From the NCBI RefSeq assembly GCF_000959725.1, contig NZ_CP009323.1:2976001-3040000 (forward strand): a stretch of 64,000 nt of DNA, read 5' to 3'. Position 1 is the first letter of the stretch. The number at the start of each line of letters is the position of its first letter. Of this stretch, positions 8,895 to 17,764 are shown piece after piece. Both the position numbers and the translations under genes were made by a program. The notes beneath the pieces are model-generated. The model was not told the origin of the DNA. It saw only the letters and a list, made by a program, of their open reading frames with translations, and did not search any database. The stretch comes from Burkholderia gladioli. Its GTDB lineage: Bacteria; Pseudomonadota; Gammaproteobacteria; Burkholderiales; Burkholderiaceae.

Positions 8895-10703
8895 TCATGC
8901 GGGCGCCGTTTCGGCCGGCGGTGGCTCGCGGTTCCCGTCCAGCGGCGTCGCGCCGAACTGCAGCGCCGCCAGTTGCGCGTAGAGCGGCGAGTGCTGGAGC
9001 AACTCGGCATGCCGGCCCTGGGCGACGATGCGGCCGTGGTCGAGCACCACGATCCGGTCGGCCTGCTGGACCGTGGCGAGCCGATGCGCGATCACCAGGG
9101 TGGTGCGGTTCTGCGCGGCGTTGTCCAGCGCGGTCTGGACCAGGCGCTCGCTGGCCGCGTCGAGCGCGCTGGTGGCCTCGTCCAGCAGCAGGATCGGCGG
9201 ATCCTTGAGGATCGCGCGCGCGATCGCGATGCGCTGGCGCTGCCCGCCGGACAGGCGCACGCCGCGCTCGCCGAGGAAGGTGTCATAGCCTTCCGGCAAC
9301 TGCTCGATGAAGCCGGCGGCGGCAGCCATGCCGGCGGCGCGCTGCACCTCGGCCAGGCTCGCGTCGGGCCGGCCGTAGCGGATGTTGTCGAGCACGCTGC
9401 CGGAGAAGATCACCGATTCCTGCAGCACGATGCCGATCGCCCGGCGCAAGTCGACCAGCGGCACCTGGCTGGTCGGCACGCCGTTGATCAGGATGCGGCC
9501 CGACTGCGGATCGTAGAAGCGCAGCAGCAACTGGAACAGGGTGGTCTTGCCCGCGCCCGACGGCCCGACCAGCGCGACATGCTCGCCGGGACGCACCTCG
9601 AGCGTGAAGTCGGCCAGCGTGGCGGCGCCCGGCCGCGAGGGATAGGAGAAGCCGATCGCGTCGAAGCGGATGCCGGCGCCGCGCGCGGGCAGCGCCGTCG
9701 TCTCGGCGGCCTGCTCGACCGGCGAGCGCGCCGCCAGCAACTGCAGCAGCCGCTCGGTGGCGCCGGCGGCGCGCTGCAGGTCGCCCCATACCTCGGCGAT
9801 GGCGCCCACCGCGCCGGCCGTGAACACGGCATAGAGGATGAACTGCGAGAGCTGGCCGGCCGTCATGCGCCCGGCCAGCACCGCCTGCGCGCCGAGCCAC
9901 AGCACGAACACGATGGCGGCGAACACGAACACGATCACCACGGCGGTCAGCGAGGCGCGTGCCCGGATCCGCGTGAGCGCGGTATCGAAGGCGCTCTCCA
10001 CCGCCGCGCCGAAGCGTTGCGCCTCGTGGACCTCCTGCGTGTAGGACTGCACCGTCGGCATCGCGTTGAGTACCTCGCCGGCCAGCGCGCTGGCATTGGC
10101 CACCTTGTCCTGGCTGGCGCGCGAGAGCTTGCGCACGCGCCGCCCGAAGGTGACGATCGGCACCACCACCACGACCAGGGTGGCGATGATGTAGGCCGAC
10201 AGCACCGGGCTGGTGGTGACCAGCATCGCCACCCCGCCGAGCGCCAGCAGCAGGTTGCGCAGGCCGAGCGAGAGGCTGCTGCCCACGACCGCCTGGATCA
10301 GGGTGGTGTCGGTGGTGAGGCGCGACAGCACCTCGCCGGTCTGGGTGGTCTCGAAGAACTGCGGGCTCATGCGCATCACGTGGTCGTACACGGCGCGGCG
10401 CAGGTCGGCCGTGACGCGCTCGCCGAGCCAGGAGACCCAGTAGAAGCGCAGGGCCGTGGCGGCGGCGAGGATCAGCGAGACCACGAACAGCGCGATGAAG
10501 TAGCGGTCGATATGCACGCGCTCGCCGCTCGCGAAGCCGCGGTCGATCAGGTAGCGGAACGCCACCGGCAGCCCCAGCGTCGCACCGGCCGAGGTCACCA
10601 GGGCCAGGAAGGCCAGCGCCCAGCGTCCCGCGTAAGGGCGCAGGAAGGGGAGCAGGGCCAGCAGCGGGGTGAGGCGAGCGGAGCGGGGAGCAGTGTCCGG
10701 CAT
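8895..10703 (-). CDS. ABC exporter, fused membrane and ATPase domains (MsbA/lipid-exporter type)
   Basis: About 602 residues. An N-terminal type-IV exporter membrane domain has six hydrophobic helices and the typical RMSPQFFETTQTGEVLSRL coupling helix. The C-terminal ATPase has Walker A GPSGAGKTT, signature LSGGQRQR and Walker B ILLLDEATSALD. The start is the ATG at 10701-10703, which has AGGA upstream; a second in-frame ATG lies 27 bases earlier. Family members export lipids, drugs or peptides as homodimers. Nothing nearby reveals the cargo. It is convergent with the sugar operon. Confidence 0.88.
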   Translation of the reverse strand: MPDTAPRSARLTPLLALLPFLRPYAGRWALAFLALVTSAGATLGLPVAFRYLIDRGFASGERVHIDRYFIALFVVSLILAAATALRFYWVSWLGERVTADLRRAVYDHVMRMSPQFFETTQTGEVLSRLTTDTTLIQAVVGSSLSLGLRNLLLALGGVAMLVTTSPVLSAYIIATLVVVVVPIVTFGRRVRKLSRASQDKVANASALAGEVLNAMPTVQSYTQEVHEAQRFGAAVESAFDTALTRIRARASLTAVVIVFVFAAIVFVLWLGAQAVLAGRMTAGQLSQFILYAVFTAGAVGAIAEVWGDLQRAAGATERLLQLLAARSPVEQAAETTALPARGAGIRFDAIGFSYPSRPGAATLADFTLEVRPGEHVALVGPSGAGKTTLFQLLLRFYDPQSGRILINGVPTSQVPLVDLRRAIGIVLQESVIFSGSVLDNIRYGRPDASLAEVQRAAGMAAAAGFIEQLPEGYDTFLGERGVRLSGGQRQRIAIARAILKDPPILLLDEATSALDAASERLVQTALDNAAQNRTTLVIAHRLATVQQADRIVVLDHGRIVAQGRHAELLQHSPLYAQLAALQFGATPLDGNREPPPAETAPA

Positions 10704-11045
10704 GGAGGGTCCTGGGGGTACATGGATCAAGCGCCGGGGCGGGGCGGCGCTCCTGGCGGCGTGACAGCATAGCGCTTAAATCGGTCGGTCGAACGAATCG
10801 GACCTGGCCATGCCGAGCGTCGACAGGGTCGAAATGATCCGTGGGGGGAGGCGGGCCGCAACGGCCCGTGACGTGGCGGGAGCAGCACCGCTCCCTTGAG
10901 GACAGGTCAGCCGGGTGGCTGCGCTGGAGTCAGCGAGCCCGCTCGATCACGCCGAGCGCCGCTCGCATGGGACCGGATCCGGGAAGCTTGCGTCCCGGAA
11001 CAATCGCAAGGAATGCCGCCGCATCGAAACGGCCTGCTTGCCGCG
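10704..11045. other. Gene-poor spacer between ABC exporter and TonB receptor genes
   Basis: No convincing gene is visible. The spacer holds the exporter's upstream region and, at 10852-10868, a short hairpin (CGGGCCG-CAA-CGGCCCG) without a T-run. The hairpin could be a weak 3' structure for the receptor transcript. Confidence 0.4.
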
Positions 11046-13208
11046 TCAGAAGTACTTGGTGAAGCCTGCGTAGACGGCACGGTACGGGCCGTACTGCGGC
11101 GCGAAGACCCCGATGCCCGACCCGTCGCGCAACGCATAGGAATCGCCGAACGCATTGACCAGCACGACACGTCCATCCACCTTGCCGATCCACGGCAGGT
11201 TCATGCGCTGCAACACCGACAGATCCACTTGCTCGTACCACGGCAGCTTGCCGGTGTTCGCGAAGCCCTCGCGCAGGCCGCTGCCGACAATGCCGTCGAA
11301 CGAAAAGGTCGTCTGGTGCCATGTATAGGCGCTGCCGAACGAGATCGTCACACGCTGGTCGTGATCGAGGTTGACCCAATGGTTCGAGATGTAAGCCAGT
11401 TCGTCGGGATCGAAATTGAACTGCGCCGACGTGACGTTCTTGCCCATTGCGCGGCTCAAGGCCACGTTCAGATAGGCGGACAGGTTGCGATGCCTGTAGT
11501 TTGCCGTGAGCTCGAGTCCGTACACGCGGCCGTACTCGTAGTTGAACGGCGTGTAGATCAGCGCGCTGCCGAACTGTCCTTCGTCCAGCAGGTTGTGGGC
11601 CTTCTTGTAGTAGCCGTCGATACCGAGCGTGAGGTCCGAACCCACCTGCTGGATCACGCCAAGATCGAAATAATCGTCGCGCTCCGGCTGCACCGGGTCG
11701 TTTTGTGTGACGGCGCTGGCATTGGTGGTGCCTGCGTAGCGGCCGATCGTCGAGCTCGACACGAGTTCGAACGAGGGCGGCGTGAAGTAGCGAGAATACC
11801 CGGCGTGCAGCGTGGTGCCATCGGCGACCTTGAACACCAGGCCGATGCGCGGGCTCAACTGGTTGGCGGTGACGTACTGGTCCATGCCGTCGTATCGCAC
11901 GCCGTAGTTGATCGTCAGGCGCGAATTGATCTTCCACTCGTCCTGCAGGTACGCGCTATACAGGTAGCCGGTCTTGCTGCTCGCGTCGGCAACGGAGAAG
12001 GGTACGTCGGAGGTTTGATTGCCGTCGTCGTCGGCGGGGAACACCGAGACATTGTCGCGGAACTGCGCGTGCTCCTGCTGCAGGAACAGGCCCGCGCGCA
12101 GCGTATGGTGATCGCTCAGGCGGTAGGTGGTGTCGGCCTGAATGCCGTTGGCCACGTCGCTGTGAAAATCCTGGGAGGCCACCCCGTTGTAGAGCAAGTC
12201 GCCGATCGGGTCGGGGTTGAACTGGGTGCGTGTGTAGCGCGTGAAGAATGCGACCTGATAGTCGAGCGCCGCGCCGTTGGTGCCTTGCAGGGCCACCACG
12301 GCGAAGTTGTTCAGTTCGGACTGCGTTTCGTTCAGGTTGGCCGAATTGAAGCCCGAGTTGCCTGCCAGCGAGAAATTGGGCGTCAGTCCAGGCGTGTTCG
12401 GAATCTCGAACTGATTCGAGGTGGTGCCGAACATCAGACTCAAGCGCGTTTGTGGGGTGAGCACGTAGGACAGGTAACCGAACGCATCGCCCTGGCGCGT
12501 GTGGTCGTGAAGCGGGCTGGATGACGAGGTGGGCGATTCGATGCCGAGATTGTTCACGCCCAGCGAGCCCGTGAAGTAATAGCTCAGAGCGCCCTTCGTG
12601 CCGTACACGTCGGCGCTGGTCTTCAGCGTTTGGTGGCTTCCGCCGAACACGTCGATCGATCCGCCATTGCCGAACTCGTCGCCCGATTTCGTATGGATGT
12701 CGACGATGCCGGCGGTGCGGTAGCCGTATTCAGCCGGCAGCGCGCCCGTCAGCAGGTTCACGTGGTCGATGATGCGTGTGTCGAGCGCCTGGCCGAAGCC
12801 ACTGATCGGCTCAGGGATCAGGATGCCATTGATACGGTACTGCAGGTCCGCATGATCGCCGCGAACGTGCAGTTGTCCGTACGAATCGTTGGCCACACCC
12901 GGCGCCTGCAACAGCACGCGGTTGAGCGGGGTGTCCGCGCCTTGCGGCATCGCATCGATGTCCTCGCTCGTGATGCGATAGACGCTGCTGCCGGTTTCCG
13001 GTAGCAGGCCATTGCGTGCATCGTCGAGCCGCTTCGCCGTCACGCTGACGACGGAGAGTTTCTGCCCGGTGGCCGGCGCCGTGTTTGTCGCGTCCGCGAG
13101 CGTGCCATTGTCGACGGCGCCGGTCGGGCTCTGCGCGTTGGCATCGAGAGAGGCAAATGCAAGGAAAGCGAGCAGCACGGCACGCGAGATCGGAGTCGGT
13201 GTGGTCAT
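11046..13208 (-). CDS. TonB-dependent outer-membrane receptor
   Basis: A 720-residue protein of standard receptor length. The signal peptide ends near LDANAQS. A TonB-box-like SVVSVTAKR is followed by the plug domain (LNRVLLQAPGVANDSYGQLHVRGDHADLQYRINGI) and a long beta-barrel ending in GFTKYF, with the terminal Phe needed for BAM assembly. The barrel contains the LSPRIGLVFK and YDGMDQY-type strands of the OMR family. Ligand cannot be assigned: siderophore, metal chelate or cobalamin are all possible. No inner-membrane uptake genes adjoin it. The short inverted repeat 68 bases upstream may be a metal-regulator site. Confidence 0.88.
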   Translation of the reverse strand: MTTPTPISRAVLLAFLAFASLDANAQSPTGAVDNGTLADATNTAPATGQKLSVVSVTAKRLDDARNGLLPETGSSVYRITSEDIDAMPQGADTPLNRVLLQAPGVANDSYGQLHVRGDHADLQYRINGILIPEPISGFGQALDTRIIDHVNLLTGALPAEYGYRTAGIVDIHTKSGDEFGNGGSIDVFGGSHQTLKTSADVYGTKGALSYYFTGSLGVNNLGIESPTSSSSPLHDHTRQGDAFGYLSYVLTPQTRLSLMFGTTSNQFEIPNTPGLTPNFSLAGNSGFNSANLNETQSELNNFAVVALQGTNGAALDYQVAFFTRYTRTQFNPDPIGDLLYNGVASQDFHSDVANGIQADTTYRLSDHHTLRAGLFLQQEHAQFRDNVSVFPADDDGNQTSDVPFSVADASSKTGYLYSAYLQDEWKINSRLTINYGVRYDGMDQYVTANQLSPRIGLVFKVADGTTLHAGYSRYFTPPSFELVSSSTIGRYAGTTNASAVTQNDPVQPERDDYFDLGVIQQVGSDLTLGIDGYYKKAHNLLDEGQFGSALIYTPFNYEYGRVYGLELTANYRHRNLSAYLNVALSRAMGKNVTSAQFNFDPDELAYISNHWVNLDHDQRVTISFGSAYTWHQTTFSFDGIVGSGLREGFANTGKLPWYEQVDLSVLQRMNLPWIGKVDGRVVLVNAFGDSYALRDGSGIGVFAPQYGPYRAVYAGFTKYF

Positions 13209-13275
13209 GGATGGCGGGCACTGGTGTGCGGCACGGCGCGCACCGGCAGCGAGTTCTTAATGTTCGGGATCGAGA

Positions 13276-13290
13276 TGATATAACGTATCA
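13276..13290. promoter_or_regulatory. Inverted repeat upstream of the TonB receptor gene
   Basis: TGATA-TAACG-TATCA forms a perfect 5-bp inverted repeat in a locally AT-rich stretch, 68 bases upstream of the receptor start. AT-rich dyads here are typical of Fur or Zur sites on receptor genes. The match to either consensus is only partial, so the regulator is not assigned. Confidence 0.35.
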
Positions 13291-13541
13291 ATTCAAGATG
13301 AAAAACATAATATTCGCGCTTGGAACGGCGGGCTTCAGAGGCGATTTGGAAAGATTCTTTCTTTCAAATTGATGGGTGTCGGAAGTCGATCCGCATCTGT
13401 TTTGAAAGGCGAGTATTGATTCGGATGAAACCGGATCGAGGAGATGGCGTGTCAGCGGCCGGCTGGGGCTTGCTGCCGGTCGTGTCGTACCGCTTCGATG
13501 GAGGATCGACCAGGGCAGTGAACTGCCGCCCTGAAATGGAA

Positions 13542-13573
13542 AAGGGGTTACAGGAAAATTCCTGTAACCCCTT
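13542..13573 (-). terminator. Intrinsic terminator of the tRNA-Pro transcript
   Basis: A perfect 15-bp inverted repeat (13542-13556 with 13559-13573, arm AAGGGGTTACAGGAA) begins 11 bases past the 3' end of tRNA-Pro. In the leftward direction it is followed by TTCCATTT. The strength and placement fit a rho-independent terminator. The remaining 13,209-13,541 stretch shows no gene. Confidence 0.75.
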
Positions 13574-13584
13574 GATTCCTTTGG

Positions 13585-13658
13585 TCGGAGCGATAGGATT
13601 CGAACCTACGACCCTCTGATCCCAAATCAGATGCGCTACCAGGCTGCGCTACGCTCCG
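13585..13658 (-). tRNA. tRNA-Pro (anticodon TGG)
   Basis: On the minus strand, a 7-bp acceptor stem CGGAGCG/CGCTCCG closes a full cloverleaf. The D-arm is GCGCAGCCTGGTAGCGC, the anticodon arm is TCTGA-TTTGGGA-TCAGA with anticodon TGG, and the T-arm loop is GTTCGAATC. The discriminator base is A at 13585. CCA is not encoded. A strong terminator follows. Confidence 0.95.
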
Positions 13659-13767
13659 ACGAGCCAGAGATTGTGCATCATCGGCGCACTCGGGTCAATC
13701 CCTCGTACAGATGTCATCGAAGCCGCGCTAGCATGGGCCTTTGGCAACCCCGCAAGGAGGCATTGCG

Positions 13768-14223
13768 ATGCACCTGATTCTGTGGCGTCATGCCGAAGCC
13801 GAGGACTACGCCGCCAGCGACCTGGCACGCCAGCTCACCGCGCGCGGGCGCCGCGACGCGCAGGCGGTCGCGAAATGGCTCAAGCTGCGGCTCGAGAGCA
13901 GCGCGGTGATTCTGGCGAGCCCGGCCGTGCGCACCGTGCAGACGGTCGAGGCGCTGACCGACCAGTACCGCACCGTGCGCGAGCTGGCGCCGGGCGGCGG
14001 CGTGGCCGAGGTGCTGGCCGCCGCCGGCTGGCCCGAGGGCATCGCGTCCACGGTGGTGGTGGTCGGCCACCAGCCGACGCTCGGCGCGGTCGCCGCGCGC
14101 CTGCTGGCCGGCAGCGACGACAGCTGGTCGCTGAAAAAGGGCGGCCTGATCTGGCTGCAGAGCCGTTCACGCGAGGGCGGTCAGGCCAGCCTGCGTGCCG
14201 CGCTATCGCCCGAGCTGGTCTGA
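13768..14223 (+). CDS. sixA: Phosphohistidine phosphatase SixA family protein
   Basis: A 151-residue histidine phosphatase-fold protein. The catalytic RHAEAED motif (His8 phospho-acceptor) sits at the N-terminus, SPAVRTVQTVEAL is the arginine-containing second block, and VVVGHQPTL carries the second catalytic His. An excellent ribosome site, AAGGAGG, lies 7 bases before the ATG and fixes the start. SixA dephosphorylates phosphohistidine on signalling or phosphotransfer proteins. The role in this organism is inferred from family only. Confidence 0.85.
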   Translation: MHLILWRHAEAEDYAASDLARQLTARGRRDAQAVAKWLKLRLESSAVILASPAVRTVQTVEALTDQYRTVRELAPGGGVAEVLAAAGWPEGIASTVVVVGHQPTLGAVAARLLAGSDDSWSLKKGGLIWLQSRSREGGQASLRAALSPELV

Positions 14224-14274
14224 GAGAGCCAAAGTATCTTTCTTCCGACTTTCTGCTAAAGTCATTTGGACGAC

Positions 14275-14292
14275 ATGTCACCAAACTGACAC
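14275..14292 (+). promoter_or_regulatory. Pho-box-like sequence upstream of olsB
   Basis: ATGTCAC-CAAA-CTGACAC has the architecture of a PhoB box: two 7-mers related to CTGTCAT separated by a 4-bp A-rich spacer. It departs at a few positions from the ideal repeat. It lies 80 bases before the olsB start. Ornithine-lipid synthesis is induced by phosphate starvation through PhoB in several proteobacteria. No ideally spaced -10 element is seen. Confidence 0.45.
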
Positions 14293-14371
14293 CGATTCGC
14301 CACGCAAGCGTCACGGCCGGTTACTACATTGGCGACCATGTCGTTCCATTCCTTACGACCAGGAAAGCCTG

Positions 14372-15175
14372 ATGCGAGATCTGCCGACGCCTACGCTCCC
14401 ATTTGCTTCGCTCCCGCTTGACCAGTCGCGTCGCCGTTTGCCGCGCGCGGCCGAAACGGTCACCTCCGAATTCCGCCTGCGCGCGGCCTGGGCGCGTACC
14501 GAGGACGAACTGCGCGAGGCGCAGCGCCTGCGCTACAGCGTGTTCGCCGACGAGATGGGCGCCGCGGTCAGCGGCCCGGCCGGTCTCGACGTCGATCCCT
14601 TCGATGCCTACTGCGACCACCTGCTGGTGCGCGATCTGGACACGCTGAAGGTGGTGGGCACCTATCGCGTGCTGCCGCCGCACCAGGCGGCTCGCATCGG
14701 TCGCCTCTACGCCGAAGGCGAATTCGACCTGTCGCGCCTGGCGCACCTGCGCTCGAAGATGGTCGAGGTGGGTCGCTCCTGCGTGCATCGCGACTACCGC
14801 AGCGGCGCCGTGATCATGGCGCTCTGGGGCGGCCTGGGTACCTACATGATGCAGAATGGCTACGAGACCATGCTCGGCTGCGCGAGCGTGTCGATGGCCG
14901 ACGGCGGCCACTACGCGGCCAACCTCTACCAGTCGCTCGGCGGTTCGCTGACGGCGCCCGAGTACCACGCCTTTGCGCACACGCCGCTGCCGGTGGACGA
15001 GCTGCAGACCGGCACCAAGGTCGCGCCGCCGCCGCTGATCAAGGGTTATCTGCGCCTGGGCGCGAAGATCTGCGGCGCGCCGGCCTGGGATCCCGACTTC
15101 AACTGCGCCGATTTCCTGACGCTGTTCCGCCTGTCGGACATCAACGCGCGCTACGCCCGCCACTTCCTGGCCTGA
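14372..15175 (+). CDS. olsB: L-ornithine N-alpha-acyltransferase (OlsB-type)
   Basis: A 267-residue GNAT-fold acyltransferase of the OlsB family (PF13444). Its core is AWARTEDELREAQRLRYSVF, then a VEVGRSCVHRDYRSG motif that forms the acyl-donor pocket. OlsB attaches a 3-hydroxyacyl group from ACP to ornithine, giving lyso-ornithine lipid, the first step to phosphorus-free membrane lipids. The second acyltransferase gene, olsA, is not adjacent here. The start at 14372 follows AGGAAAG. A strong terminator ends the transcript, so the gene is monocistronic. Confidence 0.82.
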   Translation: MRDLPTPTLPFASLPLDQSRRRLPRAAETVTSEFRLRAAWARTEDELREAQRLRYSVFADEMGAAVSGPAGLDVDPFDAYCDHLLVRDLDTLKVVGTYRVLPPHQAARIGRLYAEGEFDLSRLAHLRSKMVEVGRSCVHRDYRSGAVIMALWGGLGTYMMQNGYETMLGCASVSMADGGHYAANLYQSLGGSLTAPEYHAFAHTPLPVDELQTGTKVAPPPLIKGYLRLGAKICGAPAWDPDFNCADFLTLFRLSDINARYARHFLA

Positions 15176-15218
15176 GCGTTCGCGAGCCGGTCCGCGCGAG
15201 CGGCGGCAAGCCGCAAGC

Positions 15219-15253
15219 AACGGCACGACGAGACGATCGTCGTGCCGTTTTTT
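15219..15253 (+). terminator. Rho-independent terminator of olsB
   Basis: The 13-bp stem AACGGCACGACGA pairs with TCGTCGTGCCGTT around a 5-base loop, directly followed by a six-T run (15,248-15,253). It lies 44 bases after the olsB stop. Confidence 0.85.
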
Positions 15254-15291
15254 GTGGTGCGCCGATTGCCGGGCGGCGGGCGTGATTGAGA

Positions 15292-15462
15292 TCAGTGGCG
15301 GTGCCGCCAGTCGAGCAGGTGATGCGCGGCGAGCCAGTGATGGATCCGGCCCTCGCCATGATGCTCGCGGCGGTATTCGCGCGATTCGAAGATGGACAGC
15401 CCGATCAGGATGATCAGGCCGATAACCAGGCCGACGAGGCCGGCGATCGATTCGACGTTCAT
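15292..15462 (-). CDS. Small single-span membrane protein (56 aa)
   Basis: A 56-residue protein beginning MNVESIAGLVGLVIG. One hydrophobic helix (about residues 5-24) is followed by a His/Arg-rich tail (REHHGEGRIHHWLAAHHLL). AGGAGGG, placed 6 bases upstream of the ATG, decides this start over a longer open frame to 15684. Function unknown. The His-rich tail could bind metal, but that is speculation. Confidence 0.65.
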   Translation of the reverse strand: MNVESIAGLVGLVIGLIILIGLSIFESREYRREHHGEGRIHHWLAAHHLLDWRHRH

Positions 15463-15619
15463 GGCAGCCCTCCTGGAAATGCTCAGCGCCATGTCTTCAT
15501 GATAGTCAATCCGCCGGCGCGGGCGGGCAGGGTCCGACGCCGGCCGCTGCTTTCCGCTAGACTCCGTCGATCGCGCGATGCGGCTGCATCGTGCCGTTCC
15601 GACTTTTTCGAGGTGACGG

Positions 15620-15805
15620 ATGTCCCGTTTCATTCTGGCCGCGCTGGTCGCGGCGATGCTCGCCGGCTGCGTGGGCGATCCCAATCCTTCCGGCGCGAAT
15701 CATCGCAAGCCGCCGCCGCAGGATCCGGCCGACTATCACGGCGTGCCGACCGACATGACGCCGCCCTCGATGCTGGAAGCGCCGGCCGCGCCGGCATCGC
15801 AGTAA
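15620..15805 (+). CDS. Small lipoprotein, function unknown
   Basis: A 61-residue precursor with a classic type II signal peptide: MSRFILAALVAAMLAGC, lipobox LAGC with the cysteine at residue 17. A short proline-rich mature part (about 44 residues) ends in PAAPASQ. GAGGTG precedes the ATG. No domain is recognised. Confidence 0.65.
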   Translation: MSRFILAALVAAMLAGCVGDPNPSGANHRKPPPQDPADYHGVPTDMTPPSMLEAPAAPASQ

Positions 15806-15877
15806 GCCGGCCAACCTGGCCGAAGTACCGATGCGCCGGCCGGTGAGCCGAAGCCCCAGGCTTCGACTCCAGCGCGT

Positions 15878-17251
15878 CTAGCCGCCGATACGACGCGCCA
15901 GCGCCGGCATCCGCAGCGAAAGCGTCACGCCGCGCGCGATCATGAAGATCGACAGCGCCAGCCACAGGCCGTGGTTGCCGAGCGGGCCGGCCAGCGCGAA
16001 GGTGGCGGCGACGAACACCGCGAACGAGATCGCCATCGCCACCATCAGCGTGCGCGTTTCGGTGGCGCCGATGAACACGCCGTCCAGCAGGAAGCCCCAC
16101 ACCGAGATCAGCGGCATCACGGCCGCCCAGGGCAGGAAGTGGCCGGCGATCTCGCGCACGGCCGGCTGGTCGGTCAGTTGCGCGACGATCCAGCCGCCGC
16201 CCAGCGCATAGGCCAGCGAGAAGGCCAGCGCGCAGCCGATCGCCCATTGCAGCGTCACGCGCACCGCGGCCCGGAAGCTGGCGCGGTCGCGCGCGCCGGC
16301 CGCCGCGCCCACCAGCGCCTCGGCCGCGTGCGCGAAGCCGTCCAGCGCATAGGCCATGAAGGTTTGGAAATTGAGCAGCAGCGCGTTCGCGGCCAGCGTC
16401 GCGTCGCCCAGCCGCGCGCCGAGATGGGCAAACCAGCCGAAGGCCGACAGCAGGCACAGCGTGCGCACAAAGATATCGCGGTTGAGTGCCACCAGCCGCT
16501 TCAGGGCCGCGCGCTCGAAGAATTCGGCGCGGCTCGGCAGTCCCAGCCCGCGCGTGCGGCGCCAGGCCAGCAGCGCGGCGCCGAACACGAAGCCGGCCAG
16601 GTCGGCGGTGGCGGTGGCCGCGCCGATCCCGGCGACACCGCCGTCGAGTCGATAGACATAGAGCATCACCGCGGCGATGTTCACCAGGTTGATGAGGGCC
16701 TGCAGCAGCAGGCCCAGCCGCACGCGCTGCAGGCCGAGCAGGTAGCCGAGGATCGCGTAGTTGGCGAGCGCGAACGGCGCGGCCCAGATGCGGGCCGCCA
16801 CATAGGCCCGCGCATTGGCCCGGACCGCTTCGCTGCCGCCCAGCAGGCCGAGCCCGATCGAGCTCAGCGGCCCCTGCAGCGCGAGCACGGCCAGGCCGAG
16901 CGCGGCCGCGAGCGCCAGCGCGCGCAGCAGGTTGAGCCGCACGCCGGCCGGGTCGCCCGCGCCGAAGGCCTGCGCCACCAGCCCGGTGGTGCCCATCCTC
17001 AGGAAGCCGAAACCCCAGTAGACGAAGCCGAAGAACACGCTGCCCAGCGCGACGCCGCCCAGCACCTGCGGGCCGTCGAGATGGCCGGCCACGGCCGTGT
17101 CGACCGCGCCGAGGATCGGCTGGGTCAGGTTGGCGAGCACGATCGGCACCGCCAGGCCGAGCACGCTGCGATGGCTGATCGGCGGCCGCTCAGGCACGGC
17201 GCCGGCGTACGAGGCAGCAGTGGGCGAGGGGGAAGGAGGGGAGGCGGGCAT
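15878..17251 (-). CDS. MATE family efflux transporter (DinF-like)
   Basis: About 457 residues with twelve predicted hydrophobic helices arranged as two MatE halves. Typical segments are VLGLAVPIVLANLTQPILGAVDT near residue 30 and RMGTTGLVAQAFGAGD in the first half. The start ATG (17249-17251) is eight bases after the stop of the DUF2288 gene, preceded by a purine-rich site, so the two form one leftward operon. MATE proteins expel cationic or toxic organics with Na+ or H+. Substrate is not readable. Confidence 0.88.
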   Translation of the reverse strand: MPASPPSPSPTAASYAGAVPERPPISHRSVLGLAVPIVLANLTQPILGAVDTAVAGHLDGPQVLGGVALGSVFFGFVYWGFGFLRMGTTGLVAQAFGAGDPAGVRLNLLRALALAAALGLAVLALQGPLSSIGLGLLGGSEAVRANARAYVAARIWAAPFALANYAILGYLLGLQRVRLGLLLQALINLVNIAAVMLYVYRLDGGVAGIGAATATADLAGFVFGAALLAWRRTRGLGLPSRAEFFERAALKRLVALNRDIFVRTLCLLSAFGWFAHLGARLGDATLAANALLLNFQTFMAYALDGFAHAAEALVGAAAGARDRASFRAAVRVTLQWAIGCALAFSLAYALGGGWIVAQLTDQPAVREIAGHFLPWAAVMPLISVWGFLLDGVFIGATETRTLMVAMAISFAVFVAATFALAGPLGNHGLWLALSIFMIARGVTLSLRMPALARRIGG

Positions 17252-17259
17252 CGCGCGGC

Positions 17260-17583
17260 TCAGGCGCGTTCCTGCACGCAGACCCAGGGCGATACCACCA
17301 CCGCCCACAGCTCGGGATTGCGGCTCGCGTAGTCCTGGGCGGTCTCGCTCGGCATGCGCGCGACGTGGCCGGCGGCGAGCCAACTGGTGACCTGCTCGGC
17401 CTGGTCGGCGGCGATCGCCTCGGCCACGCTGACCAGGTCGAGGTCGCGCGCGACCGACAACAGCTTGCCCTGCGCGAAGAAGCGTTCGAGGTCGCACCAG
17501 TCGATCTTGGCGGTCTCGCCGAGCAGTTGGGTATAGAGCGCGCTCGGCGCTGCGCCGGCTGCGGAAGGATTCGGTGAACTCAT
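17260..17583 (-). CDS. DUF2288 family protein
   Basis: A 107-residue soluble protein with the DUF2288 core: LLGETAKIDWCDLERFFAQGKLL, VARDLDLVSVAEAIA, AEQVTSWLAAGHVARMP, ending in WAVVVSPWVCVQE. Function unknown. It is translated just ahead of the MATE pump in the same operon. An upstream ATG would extend it by 45 residues, but the ATG at 17581-17583 gives the family's usual length. Confidence 0.75.
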   Translation of the reverse strand: MSSPNPSAAGAAPSALYTQLLGETAKIDWCDLERFFAQGKLLSVARDLDLVSVAEAIAADQAEQVTSWLAAGHVARMPSETAQDYASRNPELWAVVVSPWVCVQERA

Positions 17584-17764
17584 GGTGATGGAGGCTGGGG
17601 GCAATGGCCGTTGCGGTGGCGCGCCTCGCGGTGCTCGAAGATACGAACCCGGGAGCCTGGGAACGTTTCGCCGCCGTCGGGACGCCATCGGTGCCGGATC
17701 GCGGAGATCGCGGGCCACGGGATCAGCCGCGATTCTAGCCGATCCGCCGTCTCGCCCGTCCGGC

